The notes below the pieces were generated by a model that was not told where the DNA came from, made no database searches, and saw nothing but the letters and a program-made list of their open reading frames with translations. The position numbers and the translations under genes are program-made. Shown here in pieces: positions 22,849-32,696 of a stretch of 45,712 bases of DNA. Within the stretch, counting starts at the first letter, position 1. Every line of letters starts with the position of its first letter. The stretch comes from Salinispora pacifica CNR114 (lineage in GTDB: Bacteria > Actinomycetota > Actinomycetes > Mycobacteriales > Micromonosporaceae), in contig NZ_AZWO01000040.1 of assembly GCF_000514775.1 (NCBI RefSeq), forward strand, positions 1 to 45,712, given 5' to 3'.

Positions 22849-23994
22849 GTGGCCAAGGACTACTACGGCATCCTCGGCGTGAGCCGGGAAGCCTCCGACG
22901 ACGAGATCAAGCGCGCCTACCGCAAGCTCGCGCGCCAGTACCACCCGGACGTGAATCCGGACGCGGCGGCGCAAGAGAAGTTCAAGGACATCAACGCCGC
23001 GTACGAGGTCCTCTCCGACGACCGGAAGCGGCAGATCGTGGACCTCGGTGGCGACCCGCTCGCCCCGGGCGGCGGGGGCGGCGGCCCGGGTGGACCCGGC
23101 GAGGCCGGTCCGTTCGTCGGCTTCCAGGACATCATGGACGCCTTCTTCGGGGGGGCCGCCGGCGGCGGCGGACGGGGGCCGCGTCCCCGCACCCGACCGG
23201 GCTCCGACGCGATCCTGCGCCTCGAACTGGACCTGCCCGAGACCGCGTTCGGCGTGGAGGCGCCGATCACGGTCGACACCGCCGTCCTCTGCACCACCTG
23301 TTCCGGTGCGGGCACCGCCGCCGGCACCCATCCGGAGACCTGCGAGGCGTGTGGCGGGCGGGGCGAGGTGCAGTCGGTGCAGCGCACCTTCCTCGGGCAG
23401 GTGGTCTCGGCCCGGCCGTGTACCGCCTGTCAGGGCCATGGCACCACGATTCCGAACCCCTGCCCCACCTGCGCCGGGGACGGCCGGGTGCGGACCCGGC
23501 GTTCGCTGACCGTCAAGATTCCCGCCGGGGTCGAGGACGGGATGCGGATCCGACTGGCCCAACAGGGCGAGGTGGGCCCCGGCGGTGGCACCGCCGGCGA
23601 CCTCTATGTGGAGATCCACGAGCGCCCGCACGATGTCTTTTCCCGCAAGGGCGACGACCTGCACTGCCGGGTGGCTGTCCCGATGACGACGGCGGCGCTT
23701 GGCACCCGCCTGACCATCAAGACGCTGGACAGCGAGGAGCCGGTTGACGTCAAGGCCGGCACCCAGCCCGGCAGCATGCTGCGGCTTCGCGCCCGCGGCG
23801 TGCCGCACCTGCGGGGGACCGGCCGGGGTGACCTGTTCGTCCACCTGGATGTGCGGACGCCCACCAAGCTGGACGCCGACCAGGAACAGATGCTGCGCGA
23901 GTTCGCCCAGACCCGGGGCGAGGAGGTCGCCGAGCTGACCAAGCAGGGGGGCTTCTTCTCCCGGATGCGCGACGCTTTCAACGGCCACGCCTGA
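22849..23994 (+). CDS. dnaJ: Chaperone DnaJ (second, hrcA-linked DnaJ)
   Basis: The 381-residue protein has a J-domain (residues 2-67) with the HPD tripeptide in ARQYHPDVNPD and a Gly-rich region. Four zinc-binding CxxCxGxG-type repeats follow (CTTCSGAG, CEACGGRG, CTACQGHG, CPTCAGDG), then the C-terminal substrate domain. It stimulates DnaK ATPase and presents unfolded proteins. GTG 22849 gives the usual start (AKDYYGILGVSREAS); ATG 22831 would add six unlike residues. Cotranscription with hrcA from the CIRCE promoter is likely. Confidence 0.95.
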   Translation: MAKDYYGILGVSREASDDEIKRAYRKLARQYHPDVNPDAAAQEKFKDINAAYEVLSDDRKRQIVDLGGDPLAPGGGGGGPGGPGEAGPFVGFQDIMDAFFGGAAGGGGRGPRPRTRPGSDAILRLELDLPETAFGVEAPITVDTAVLCTTCSGAGTAAGTHPETCEACGGRGEVQSVQRTFLGQVVSARPCTACQGHGTTIPNPCPTCAGDGRVRTRRSLTVKIPAGVEDGMRIRLAQQGEVGPGGGTAGDLYVEIHERPHDVFSRKGDDLHCRVAVPMTTAALGTRLTIKTLDSEEPVDVKAGTQPGSMLRLRARGVPHLRGTGRGDLFVHLDVRTPTKLDADQEQMLREFAQTRGEEVAELTKQGGFFSRMRDAFNGHA

Positions 23995-24047
23995 CTCGAC
24001 CGGTCCCGGTGTCCCAGGCCAGCGGCCCGGGGCACCGGGCCGGTCGC

Positions 24048-24053
24048 TAGCCT
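24048..24053 (+). promoter_or_regulatory. -10 box of leaderless rsmE promoter
   Basis: TAGCCT lies six bases before the GTG at 24060; no Shine-Dalgarno sequence is present. Confidence 0.5.
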
Positions 24054-24059
24054 GGCACC

Positions 24060-24794
24060 GTGTCCGCGCCGCTGTTCCTGGTTGATTCGTTGCCCACCGC
24101 CGAGACGGCGACCCTGGACGGGCCGGAGGGGCATCACGCCGCGACGGTGCAGCGGTTGCGGGTCGGCGAGGAGTTGCTGCTCGCTGACGGTTGCGGCGGC
24201 ACGGCCGTCGCCGTGGTCACGGCGGTGGGAAAGGGTGTCCTTGACTTTCGGATCACCTCCCGGGATCACCTCGCCGCCCCCGCCCACCGGCTCGTCGTCG
24301 TTCAGGGGCTGGCCAAGGGGGAGCGGGGTGAGCTGGCCGTGCAGGCGATGACCGAGGTCGGCGTGGACGCGATCGTGCCCTGGACAGCCGGGCGTTCGGT
24401 CACCCAGTGGCGGGGTGATCGGGGGGCACGTGCCCGGGGCAAGTGGGTCGCCACCGCGCGGGAGGCCGCGAAGCAGGCCCGCCGGGCCTGGCTGCCGGTG
24501 GTGACCGGCGCCCCGGCCGAGTCCACCTCCGAGGTGGCCCGTCGGATCGTCGGCGCTGCGGCGGCGTTCGTGCTACACGAGCAGGCGGAGGAACGTCTGG
24601 TCACCGCGGAGCTACCCGACCGCGGCGAGATCGTGCTGGTGGTCGGTCCCGAGGGCGGCGTAGCCCCGGCCGAGCTGGCCGCCTTCGCCGGGGCCGGAGC
24701 CCGGACGGTGCGGCTGGGCCCGTCGGTGCTGCGTACCTCCACCGCCGGGGTGGCGGCGCTTTCGGTGCTCGCCGCCCGCCTTGGCCGCTGGTAG
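24060..24794 (+). CDS. rsmE: 16S rRNA (uracil1498-N3)-methyltransferase
   Basis: The 244-residue SPOUT-class protein has an N-terminal PUA-like domain (HHAATVQRLRVGEELLLADG) and a C-terminal knot with VVGPEGGVAPAEL and RLGPSVLRTSTAGVAALSVL, where the AdoMet-binding loops lie. It methylates U1498 in helix 44 of 16S rRNA. The position next to dnaJ is common in bacteria. GTG 24060 is supported by the leaderless promoter. Confidence 0.95.
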   Translation: MSAPLFLVDSLPTAETATLDGPEGHHAATVQRLRVGEELLLADGCGGTAVAVVTAVGKGVLDFRITSRDHLAAPAHRLVVVQGLAKGERGELAVQAMTEVGVDAIVPWTAGRSVTQWRGDRGARARGKWVATAREAAKQARRAWLPVVTGAPAESTSEVARRIVGAAAAFVLHEQAEERLVTAELPDRGEIVLVVGPEGGVAPAELAAFAGAGARTVRLGPSVLRTSTAGVAALSVLAARLGRW

Positions 24795-24838
24795 CGCCGG
24801 TTCTTCCGCTCTGGGCGGCGGTGTCCGGAGCGTTTCCT

Positions 24839-24844
24839 TACACT
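24839..24844 (+). promoter_or_regulatory. -10 box of leaderless HIT-gene promoter
   Basis: TACACT lies six bases before the GTG at 24851. The same hexamer and spacing occur before dus at 44128. Confidence 0.5.
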
Positions 24845-24850
24845 GCCTCG

Positions 24851-25213
24851 GTGAATACAACTGACTGTCTGTTCTGCCGGATCGTCGCCGGTGAGATTCC
24901 CGCCACTGTTGTTCGGGAGACCCAGACAACCCTCGCGTTCCGTGACATCGGTCCGAAGGCTCCGGTGCACGTGCTGGTGATTCCGAAGGAGCACTACGCC
25001 GACGTGGCCACCCTGGCGGAGGGGGACCCGGGGCTCGCCGGTGAGGTGCTCGCCACCGCCGCCGCGGTCGCCGAGGAGGAAGGCCTGCTCGGTGATGGCT
25101 TCCGGCTGCTCTTCAACACCGGAGCGTACGGCGGTCAGGAGGTCTTTCATGTCCACGCACACCTGCTCGGTGGCGCGCCGCTCGGGCCGATGCTGGCCGG
25201 GAACCTCAGCTGA
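24851..25213 (+). CDS. HIT-family (HINT-type) nucleotide hydrolase
   Basis: The 120-residue protein has the zinc-like CLFCRIVAGEIP start, HVLVIPKEHYADV, and the histidine triad VFHVHAHLLGG (H-x-H-x-H). HINT enzymes hydrolyse nucleoside phosphoramidates such as AMP-lysine; the in vivo substrate is uncertain. The GTG fits a leaderless promoter. The 157 bases to phoH show no gene; the phoH frame is open through part of them. Confidence 0.94.
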   Translation: MNTTDCLFCRIVAGEIPATVVRETQTTLAFRDIGPKAPVHVLVIPKEHYADVATLAEGDPGLAGEVLATAAAVAEEEGLLGDGFRLLFNTGAYGGQEVFHVHAHLLGGAPLGPMLAGNLS

Positions 25214-25370
25214 CGGCGGCGGGGGTCGGCCGGTCGGTGCCGGGCAGGGGAATTGGGCGAGGTGCCCCGGCGGTTGAACCGATACCATGGGGGCAACGAC
25301 CAGCACGCCGCGGCGACCAGCCCGGCGCCGAGATCGAGAGCAGGTGGGGCAGGGCCACTCGGCCCAACCT

Positions 25371-26429
<1,059 letters not shown>

Positions 26430-26446
26430 CGAAGCGAAGGAAGACA

Positions 26447-26920
26447 GTGTCCATCGAGATTGCCAATGAGTCCGGGGTTGACGTCGACACCGACGCGATA
26501 CTCGCCGTCGCCCGGCACGCCCTCGACGAAATGGGGGTCAACCAGCTCGCCGAGCTCTCCGTGTTGCTTGTCGATATCGACTACATGGCCGAGTTGAACC
26601 ATCGCTGGATGGGCGGGGACGGCCCCACCGATGTCCTTGCCTTCCCGATGGACGAGGGCAGCGTCGACCACGGGCCGGGGGAGAACGCCACCGTCGGCGC
26701 CGAGCCGGCGTTGCTCGGTGACATCGTGCTCTGCCCCGAGGTGGCCGCGAAGCAGGCGGCGACCGCGGGTCACTCCACCGCCGACGAGCTGCACCTACTC
26801 ACCGTGCACGGGGTGCTGCACCTGCTCGGATACGACCACGCCGAGCCGGAGGAGGAGCGGGAGATGTTCGCCCTCCAGGCCCGGCTGCTGGTGAGTTGGC
26901 GGTCGACCCGGTCACGATGA
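26447..26920 (+). CDS. ybeY: Endoribonuclease YbeY
   Basis: The 157-residue protein ends with the zinc motif TVHGVLHLLGYDH (H-x3-H-x5-H), followed by EEEREMFALQ, and has PTDVLAFPMDEG in the core. YbeY is a single-strand endoribonuclease needed for 16S rRNA 3' maturation and ribosome quality control. GTG 26447 lies 17 bases after phoH, with GAAGGAAG upstream. The stop overlaps the next start (ATGA). Confidence 0.96.
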   Translation: MSIEIANESGVDVDTDAILAVARHALDEMGVNQLAELSVLLVDIDYMAELNHRWMGGDGPTDVLAFPMDEGSVDHGPGENATVGAEPALLGDIVLCPEVAAKQAATAGHSTADELHLLTVHGVLHLLGYDHAEPEEEREMFALQARLLVSWRSTRSR

Positions 26921-28311
26921 TGGCCTCTCTTGCCGCAACAACGGCCGGCGCGTCCGGCCTGCCCGACGTGCAACTGGTCTTCCTCGCGGCTGGCCTGGTG
27001 GTCCTCGCCGGCCTGATCGCAATGACCGAGGCGGCGCTGGCCGCGGTCTCGCCGGCCCGCGCGGCCGAGTTGGTCCGCGACGGAGCCCGGGGCGCCCGAG
27101 CGTTACAGTCTGTCGCCGGGGACGTGGTCCGGCACCTCAACCTGTTGCTGCTGTTGCGGCTGCTCGCTGAGCTGAGCGCGACCACCCTGGTGGCCCTGGT
27201 CGCGGTCGACTCGCTCGGCGCCGGCTGGCTGGCCGCGGTGGTGACGGCCGGGGCGATGACCGTGGTCAGCTTCGTGGTGGTCGGTGTCGGGCCGCGCACC
27301 ATCGGCCGACAGCACGCCTACGCGGTGGGTCGCGGGGTGGCGCCGCTGGTGCGTTGGCTGGGTCGGGCACTCAACCCCCTCGCCTCTCTGTTGATCCTGA
27401 TCGGTAACGCGGTCACCCCCGGGCGCGGCTTCCGGGAGGGTCCCTTCGCCACCCAGGTGGAGCTGCGTGAACTGGTCGATCTGGCCGAGCAGCGCGGCGT
27501 GGTGGAGCACGGCGAGCGGCAGATGATCCACTCGGTCTTTGCGCTCGGTGACACCATCGTCCGGGAGGTGATGGTGCCGCGTACCGAAATGGTCTGGATT
27601 GAGCGGCACAAGATGCTCTCCCAGGCCCTGGCGCTCTTTCTGCGGTCCGGCTTCTCCCGGATCCCGGTCATCGGCGACAGCGTTGACGATGTGCTCGGCG
27701 TGCTCTACCTGAAAGACCTGATCCGGCGTACGCAGGGCGGCGCACCGGAGGATCGGCGCCTCCCGGTGGCCGAGTTGATGCGCCCGGCCACCTTCGTGCC
27801 GGAGTCCAAGCCGGTTGACGATCTCCTATCGGAGATGCAGGCTGCCCGGAACCACCTCGTGATCGTCGTCGACGAGTACGGCGGGACCGGCGGGCTGGTG
27901 ACTATCGAGGACATCCTGGAGGAGATCGTCGGCGAGATTACCGACGAGTACGATGTTGAGCGTCCGCCGGTCGAGCACCTCGACGACGATGCGGTGCGGG
28001 TAACCGCGCGGCTACCTGTGGAGGACCTCGGCGAGTTGTTCGACACCGAGCTGCCCAACGACGAGGTGGAGACGGTGGGCGGCCTGCTCGCACAGTCCCT
28101 GGGCCGGGTCCCGATCCCCGGTGCCCAGGTGGAGGTGGCCGGTCTGCGGCTGCTCGCTGAGGGCACCACCGGGCGGCGTAACCGGATCGACACGGTCCTG
28201 GTGCGTCGGGTGGAGCCGGCCGACCAACAGCACGATCCGAAGCGTGGCGAATCCGCCGACGCCCCGGACGACACCGACCAAGCCGAGGAGAGGCAACCCG
28301 CCGATGCCTGA
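26917..28311 (+). CDS. CNNM/CorC-type membrane transporter (hemolysin C family)
   Basis: The 464-residue protein has an N-terminal DUF21/CNNM membrane domain with about four helices (VQLVFLAAGLVVLAGLIAM, LLLLLRLLAEL, WLAAVVTAGAMTVVSFVVVG and SLLILIGNAV). A tandem CBS pair follows (about residues 200-330; VMVPRTEMVWI, VIVVDEYGGTGGLVTIEDIL), then a CorC_HlyC domain and an acidic tail. Relatives export or balance magnesium. The start overlaps the ybeY stop (ATGA). A TTG start at 26896 is less likely. Confidence 0.92.
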   Translation: MMASLAATTAGASGLPDVQLVFLAAGLVVLAGLIAMTEAALAAVSPARAAELVRDGARGARALQSVAGDVVRHLNLLLLLRLLAELSATTLVALVAVDSLGAGWLAAVVTAGAMTVVSFVVVGVGPRTIGRQHAYAVGRGVAPLVRWLGRALNPLASLLILIGNAVTPGRGFREGPFATQVELRELVDLAEQRGVVEHGERQMIHSVFALGDTIVREVMVPRTEMVWIERHKMLSQALALFLRSGFSRIPVIGDSVDDVLGVLYLKDLIRRTQGGAPEDRRLPVAELMRPATFVPESKPVDDLLSEMQAARNHLVIVVDEYGGTGGLVTIEDILEEIVGEITDEYDVERPPVEHLDDDAVRVTARLPVEDLGELFDTELPNDEVETVGGLLAQSLGRVPIPGAQVEVAGLRLLAEGTTGRRNRIDTVLVRRVEPADQQHDPKRGESADAPDDTDQAEERQPADA

Positions 28312-28681
28312 TTCACCCGCCGTACCGTCCACCGGGTCTACCCCGGTGGAGCTGACCGCCGAGGACGCCAAACTGGTCGTCCTGGCCCGGGGGGCGCGCG
28401 GCCGGATCGGTGCCGTCGAAGGTGCCGCGGTCCGGGACCAGGACGGCCGGACCTACGCCGCGGCGAGCGTCTCGCTGCCGTCGCTGGCGTTGACCGCGCT
28501 TCAGCTCGCCGTGGGCTCGGCGGCGGCGGCTGGCTGCACCCGGCTGGAGGCCGCGGCGGTGGTGACCGAGGCGTCGACGCTGGACGCCGCCGGCCATGCG
28601 GCGGTCCGTGACCTCGCCGCCGACGCGCCGATCCACGTGGCGGCGCCGGACGGCACGGTTCTCGGGACGGTGACCGAGTGA
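28304..28681 (+). CDS. Degenerate cytidine-deaminase-like protein
   Basis: The 125-residue protein has the size and order of a cytidine deaminase (GAAVRDQDGRTYAAASVSLPS, AALQLAV-like helix, LEAAAVVTEA). It lacks both zinc motifs: no H-A-E and no P-C-x2-C; the protein has only one Cys. Deamination is therefore unlikely. A version upstream of era is a recurring feature in actinobacteria, and the role is unknown. It overlaps the preceding gene by eight bases and the era start by four (GTGA), so it is tightly coupled. Confidence 0.82.
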   Translation: MPDSPAVPSTGSTPVELTAEDAKLVVLARGARGRIGAVEGAAVRDQDGRTYAAASVSLPSLALTALQLAVGSAAAAGCTRLEAAAVVTEASTLDAAGHAAVRDLAADAPIHVAAPDGTVLGTVTE

Positions 28682-29577
28682 CTTCCGCGCACCTTCGGCA
28701 GCCGTACCGGGCGGGCTTCGGCTGCTTTGTTGGACGGCCGAACGCCGGTAAGTCAACGCTGACCAACGCGATCGTCGGGCAGAAGATCGCCATCACGTCG
28801 AGTAAGCCGCAGACAACCCGGCACGTCATCCGGGCGGTGCTGCACCGGCCCGATTCGCAGCTCGTGCTGGTCGACACGCCGGGCCTGCACCGGCCCCGGA
28901 CGCTGCTCGGCGAGCGCCTCAACGATCTGGTGCGGCAGACGTGGAGCGAGGTTGATGTGATCGGCCTCTGCATCCCGGCGGACGAGCCGATCGGCCGGGG
29001 CGACCGCTTCATCACCGGCGAGTTGGCCGAGCTGAAGGCGACCGTGCTCGCCGTGGTCACGAAGACCGACCTGGTCGACCGGGAGCAGCTGGCCAAGCAG
29101 CTGGTCGCGGTGAGTGAACTGGCCGACTTCGCGGAGATCGTGCCGGTCAGCGCGGTCTCCGGGCACCAGGTCGACACGCTGGTGGACGTGATGACCCGCT
29201 ACCTGCCGGAGTCACCGCAGCTCTATCCGGACGACATGCTCACCGAGGAACCGGAGCAGGTGCTGGTCGCCGAGCTGATCCGGGAGGCGGCGCTGGAGGG
29301 GGTGCGGGACGAGCTGCCGCACTCCATCGCGGTGGTGGTGGAGGAGATGATCTCCGCGGAACGGGTCATCAAGATCTACGCCGATGTGTACGTCGAGCGG
29401 CCGAGCCAGAAGGCGATCGTGATCGGGCACCGGGCCAGCCGGCTCCGGGACGTCGGCATCCGGGCGCGGCGGCAGATCGAGGAGCTGCTCGGTACCCGGG
29501 TCTACCTTGACCTGCACGTCCGAGTGGCGAAGGACTGGCAGCGGGACCCGAAACAGCTCCGTAAGCTCGGTTTCTAG
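28678..29577 (+). CDS. era: GTPase Era
   Basis: The 299-residue protein has G1 GRPNAGKSTLTN, G3 DTPGL, G4 TKTDL, and a C-terminal KH domain (ERPSQKAIVIGHRASRLRDV, RVAKDWQRDP). Era binds the 3' end of 16S rRNA and assists 30S maturation, in the same pathway as YbeY upstream. GTG 28678 overlaps the stop of the deaminase-like gene. Confidence 0.97.
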   Translation: MTSAHLRQPYRAGFGCFVGRPNAGKSTLTNAIVGQKIAITSSKPQTTRHVIRAVLHRPDSQLVLVDTPGLHRPRTLLGERLNDLVRQTWSEVDVIGLCIPADEPIGRGDRFITGELAELKATVLAVVTKTDLVDREQLAKQLVAVSELADFAEIVPVSAVSGHQVDTLVDVMTRYLPESPQLYPDDMLTEEPEQVLVAELIREAALEGVRDELPHSIAVVVEEMISAERVIKIYADVYVERPSQKAIVIGHRASRLRDVGIRARRQIEELLGTRVYLDLHVRVAKDWQRDPKQLRKLGF

Positions 29578-29700
29578 CGCAACGTCCGGCTGGTTCGCCG
29601 GCCGTTCCAGGTGACTTGTCGGCTTCGACGAGTTGATGAGGAAGTTCACTTTCCTCCCGACAGGCTCGCGCTTTTCCGGTCGCCAGCGGAAGGTAGGGGG

Positions 29701-29729
29701 TTGTGTTGCCCGCCCCTTACTGGAAATAG
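29701..29729 (+). promoter_or_regulatory. Putative promoter of the acyltransferase gene
   Basis: TTGTGT, a 17-base spacer and AAATAG end 10 bases before the ATG at 29740. The region 29578-29739 has lower GC than its surroundings and shows nothing else. Confidence 0.35.
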
Positions 29730-29739
29730 TTGCGAGCTG

Positions 29740-30975
29740 ATGCGAAATCGTTACCTGGACCTGTTGCGCGCCCTCGCCGTCGTACGGGTCGTGGTCTACC
29801 ACGTAACGGGGTGGGCCACCATGACGTTGGTCTTTCCCGCGATGTCGGTGATGTTCGCGCTGGCCGGGTCGTTGATGGCAGCGTCCCTGCATCGGTTCGG
29901 GACGGCGGCGGTCGGTCGTCGGCTGCGGCGGCTGCTGCCGTCGCTCTGGATGGTCGCCGCGATCTTCGTGCCGGCCATGCTGCTCACCGGGCTGCCGTTC
30001 ACCTCCGAGGTCCTGCTCTGGCTCTTCCCGGTGGCCAACCCACCGTCAACCCACTGGGGCGCCCTGGCGCTGAGCCCGATCTGGTACCTGCGCAACTACC
30101 TCTGGTTTGTGCTCGTCTCGCCGTTGGCATTGTGGTTGTTCCGCCGGTTCCCGCTGCCCACCCTGCTCGTCCCGTACGTCCTGACCGCGGCGATCGAACT
30201 GGGGCTGTACCCGGATCCGCCGATGGTGGTGCAGCAGTTCGGCCTGTACCTCGGGGCGTGGATGTTGGGCTTCGCGCACCAGGAGGGGATGCTGCGCCGG
30301 CTCGCCAACCGCATCTTGTGGCCGACCGCGATCGCCCTCGTCGCCGTCGGCGGCTGGTGGAACCTGACCCAGCCCGGGACCAAGGGGCTCGACCTCAACG
30401 GCAATCCGCTCGCCAACGCCCTCTGGTCGGCTGGTGTCATCCTGGTCGTGCTTGGGCGGGAACCGGCGAGAACGGCGTGGATCGACCGCAACGCGATTGT
30501 CAGTCGGTTGATCACTCTGATCAATCGGCGCGCCCTCACCGTGTACCTGTGGCACATGGCCTTCGTGGTCGCGCTCACCCCGCTGGTGGACGTGGTTGGT
30601 TGGTCGCACCAGAACCTACTCGGCCTGGCCATCCGGGTCGTGCTGGTGTTCGCCCTGCTCGGGGTCGTCATCATGCTCGTCGGGTGGGTTGAGGACATCG
30701 CGGCCCGGCGCCGGCCGGAGTTGTTTCCCGGTTTCGGACGGCGAGCGGCAGCTACACCGCCGGGAGCGGCAGCCACGTCTGCGGGGGCGGCAGCTACACC
30801 CCCGGAGGCGGCGGCCACGTCTGCGGAGGTGGCAGCCATACCCGAGGCGGCGCAGCCCGCGGTCGGCCCGGCGGACCAGGCCGGGACGGCGCGGAGATCG
30901 CCGGTGGTGCCGACGCCCCGGTCGCCGGAGAACGAGCACGTACAGAACGAGAGCATGGACAGCAACGCGCGATGA
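29740..30975 (+). CDS. Acyltransferase 3 family membrane protein
   Basis: The 411-residue protein begins RNRYLDLLRALAVVRVVVYH, the acyltransferase-3 signature with the catalytic-type His. About ten transmembrane helices follow. Such enzymes O-acylate sugars, cell-wall polymers or antibiotics at the membrane. The C-terminal 75 residues are cytoplasmic-like and low complexity, with a 14-residue repeat (AAATPP.AAATSA.). It separates era and recO, so it may be an insertion into a conserved run. Its stop overlaps a 21-codon ORF (30972-31037). Confidence 0.87.
   Translation: MRNRYLDLLRALAVVRVVVYHVTGWATMTLVFPAMSVMFALAGSLMAASLHRFGTAAVGRRLRRLLPSLWMVAAIFVPAMLLTGLPFTSEVLLWLFPVANPPSTHWGALALSPIWYLRNYLWFVLVSPLALWLFRRFPLPTLLVPYVLTAAIELGLYPDPPMVVQQFGLYLGAWMLGFAHQEGMLRRLANRILWPTAIALVAVGGWWNLTQPGTKGLDLNGNPLANALWSAGVILVVLGREPARTAWIDRNAIVSRLITLINRRALTVYLWHMAFVVALTPLVDVVGWSHQNLLGLAIRVVLVFALLGVVIMLVGWVEDIAARRRPELFPGFGRRAAATPPGAAATSAGAAATPPEAAATSAEVAAIPEAAQPAVGPADQAGTARRSPVVPTPRSPENEHVQNESMDSNAR
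30745..30828 (+). repeat. Two copies of a 42-bp unit in the acyltransferase tail
   Basis: Units at 30745-30786 and 30787-30828 differ at a few bases and encode AAATPPGAAATSAG and AAATPPEAAATSAE. A shorter degenerate stretch follows. Confidence 0.8.
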
Positions 30976-31037
30976 CCACCCAGGGGCGCCGCGGCCGCCC
31001 CGAGTCGACCCGGAGCTGGCAACCTGAGGGAGAATGA
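30972..31037 (+). CDS. Possible 21-codon ORF between acyltransferase gene and recO
   Basis: ATG overlaps the acyltransferase stop (ATGA), and TGA lies four bases before the recO ATG. The peptide is short and basic (MTTQGRRGRPESTRSWQPEG plus E). It could carry ribosomes to recO or be chance; no family is recognised. Confidence 0.3.
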   Translation: MTTQGRRGRPESTRSWQPEGE

Positions 31038-31041
31038 TCGG

Positions 31042-31878
31042 ATGGCCGGGTACCGCCGACAGCTCTACCGCGACGATGCGGTGGTGCTGCGCGTGCAGAA
31101 GCTCGGCGAGTCGGATCGCATCATCACCCTGCTCAGCCGTCGGCACGGGCGGCTGCGCGCGGTGGCCCGCGGGGTGCGCCGGACCACCAGCAAGTTCGGA
31201 GCCCGGCTGGAGCCCTTCGGCCACGTCGACCTGCAACTCGCCGGCGACCCGAAGGGCCAGCAGGGCAGCTCGCTGCACACGGTCAGCCAGGTAGAGGGCA
31301 TTGCCCTGTACGGCAAACGCCTTCTTGGCGACTACCCCCGCTACACGGCGGCGAGTGCGGTCTGCGAGACCGCGGAGCGGCTCACCCCGGTCGAGCGGGA
31401 GCCGTCGCTGCGGTTGTTCCAGCTCACCCTGGGGGCGCTGCGCGCGCTGGCCGACGGGGAGCACGCCGCGACCCTGGTGCTGGACGCGTACCTGCTGCGT
31501 GGCATGGCCCTGGCCGGATGGGCGCCGGCGCTGGCCGGCTGCGCGGTCTGCGGCACGCCGGGGCGGCACCGGGCCTTCTCCGTTCCGGCCGGTGGTGCCG
31601 TCTGTCTCGACTGTCGGCCGCCCGGCGCGGCCCACCCCGCACCGGCCACCATTGACCTGATGACCGCGCTCACCAGCGGCGACTGGCGGGTTGCCGACGC
31701 CGCGGGGAGTGGTGTTCGCCGGGAGTGCAGCGGGTTGGTCGCGGCGCACCTGCAGTGGCATCTGGAGCGCGCGCTACGCTCGCTGCCGCTGGTGGACCGG
31801 GGCGTTCCGGTCGCCGGCGCGGTCGGGACGCCGACCGGCGGAGGCGGGTCGGCCGTGGCCGGCGTGGACAGGGAGTAG
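31042..31878 (+). CDS. recO: DNA repair protein RecO
   Basis: The 278-residue protein (family about 240-270) has an N-terminal OB fold (YRDDAVVLRVQKLGESDRII, TLLSRRHGRLRAVARGVRR). A helical domain follows, then a zinc-type Cys4 motif: CAVCG at about 170 and CLDC at about 192. RecO loads RecA on gapped DNA with RecR. A Gly-rich C-terminal tail is disordered. ATG 31042 has GGGAGAATG upstream within the 21-codon ORF's end. uppS starts five bases after the stop. Confidence 0.94.
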   Translation: MAGYRRQLYRDDAVVLRVQKLGESDRIITLLSRRHGRLRAVARGVRRTTSKFGARLEPFGHVDLQLAGDPKGQQGSSLHTVSQVEGIALYGKRLLGDYPRYTAASAVCETAERLTPVEREPSLRLFQLTLGALRALADGEHAATLVLDAYLLRGMALAGWAPALAGCAVCGTPGRHRAFSVPAGGAVCLDCRPPGAAHPAPATIDLMTALTSGDWRVADAAGSGVRRECSGLVAAHLQWHLERALRSLPLVDRGVPVAGAVGTPTGGGGSAVAGVDRE

Positions 31879-31883
31879 ACCGA

Positions 31884-32696
31884 GTGATCCGATCGAGCAG
31901 GCGACCCGGCCGTGCACCGGTGCCGCCCACCCCCCACCCGTCCGGCGCCCGGCCACCGGCGCTGCCCGCCGAGGCGTTGCCGCGGCACGTCGCGGTGGTG
32001 ATGGACGGTAACGGCCGGTGGGCCAAGGAGCGCGGGCTTCCACGGACAAAAGGGCATGAAGCGGGAGAGTTCTCCCTTTTCGACGCCGTCGAGGGCGCGA
32101 TCGAGCTGGGCATCCCGTACCTGTCGGCGTACGCGTTCTCGACGGAGAACTGGCGGCGCTCACCGGACGAGGTGCGCTTCCTGATGGGCTTCAACCGGGA
32201 CGTGATCCGCCGCCGCCGCGACCAACTTGTCGACCTGGGCGTACGGGTCGTCTGGTCGGGCCGGTCCGGGCGGCTGTGGAAGAGCGTCATCTCGGAGTTG
32301 CAGGCGGCCGAGGAGATGTCCCGCGGCAACTCGACGCTCACCCTGCAGTTCTGCGTCAACTATGGCGGACAGGCCGAGATCGCCGACGCCGCCGCCGCGA
32401 TCGCCCGGGAGGTGGCGGCCGGCCGGCTCGACCCGGCCAAGGTCACCGAGAAGACCCTGGCCCGCCACCTCTACCACCCGGAGGTCCCCGACGTGGATCT
32501 CTTCCTGCGCCCCTCCGGAGAGCAACGCACCTCAAACTTCCTGCTCTGGCAGAGCGCCTACGCCGAGTTGGTCTTCCTGGACACGCTCTGGCCGGACTTC
32601 GACCGCCGGCACCTCTGGTACGCCTGTGAGCTCTATGCCCAGCGGGACCGCCGGTTCGGCGGAGCGCTGCCGAACCCGGTGGCGCCTACCACCTGA
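31884..32696 (+). CDS. uppS: Undecaprenyl (polyprenyl) diphosphate synthase
   Basis: The 270-residue cis-prenyltransferase has VVMDGNGRWAKERGLPRTKG with the catalytic Asp, STENWRRSPDEV, LQFCVNYGGQAEI and LRPSGEQRTSNFLLWQSAYA. It makes long-chain cis-polyprenyl diphosphate, the lipid carrier for cell-wall synthesis. The GTG start lies five bases after recO. The N-terminal 25 residues are Pro-rich. The stop lies within a hairpin shared with the convergent gnd gene. Confidence 0.95.
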   Translation: MIRSSRRPGRAPVPPTPHPSGARPPALPAEALPRHVAVVMDGNGRWAKERGLPRTKGHEAGEFSLFDAVEGAIELGIPYLSAYAFSTENWRRSPDEVRFLMGFNRDVIRRRRDQLVDLGVRVVWSGRSGRLWKSVISELQAAEEMSRGNSTLTLQFCVNYGGQAEIADAAAAIAREVAAGRLDPAKVTEKTLARHLYHPEVPDVDLFLRPSGEQRTSNFLLWQSAYAELVFLDTLWPDFDRRHLWYACELYAQRDRRFGGALPNPVAPTT

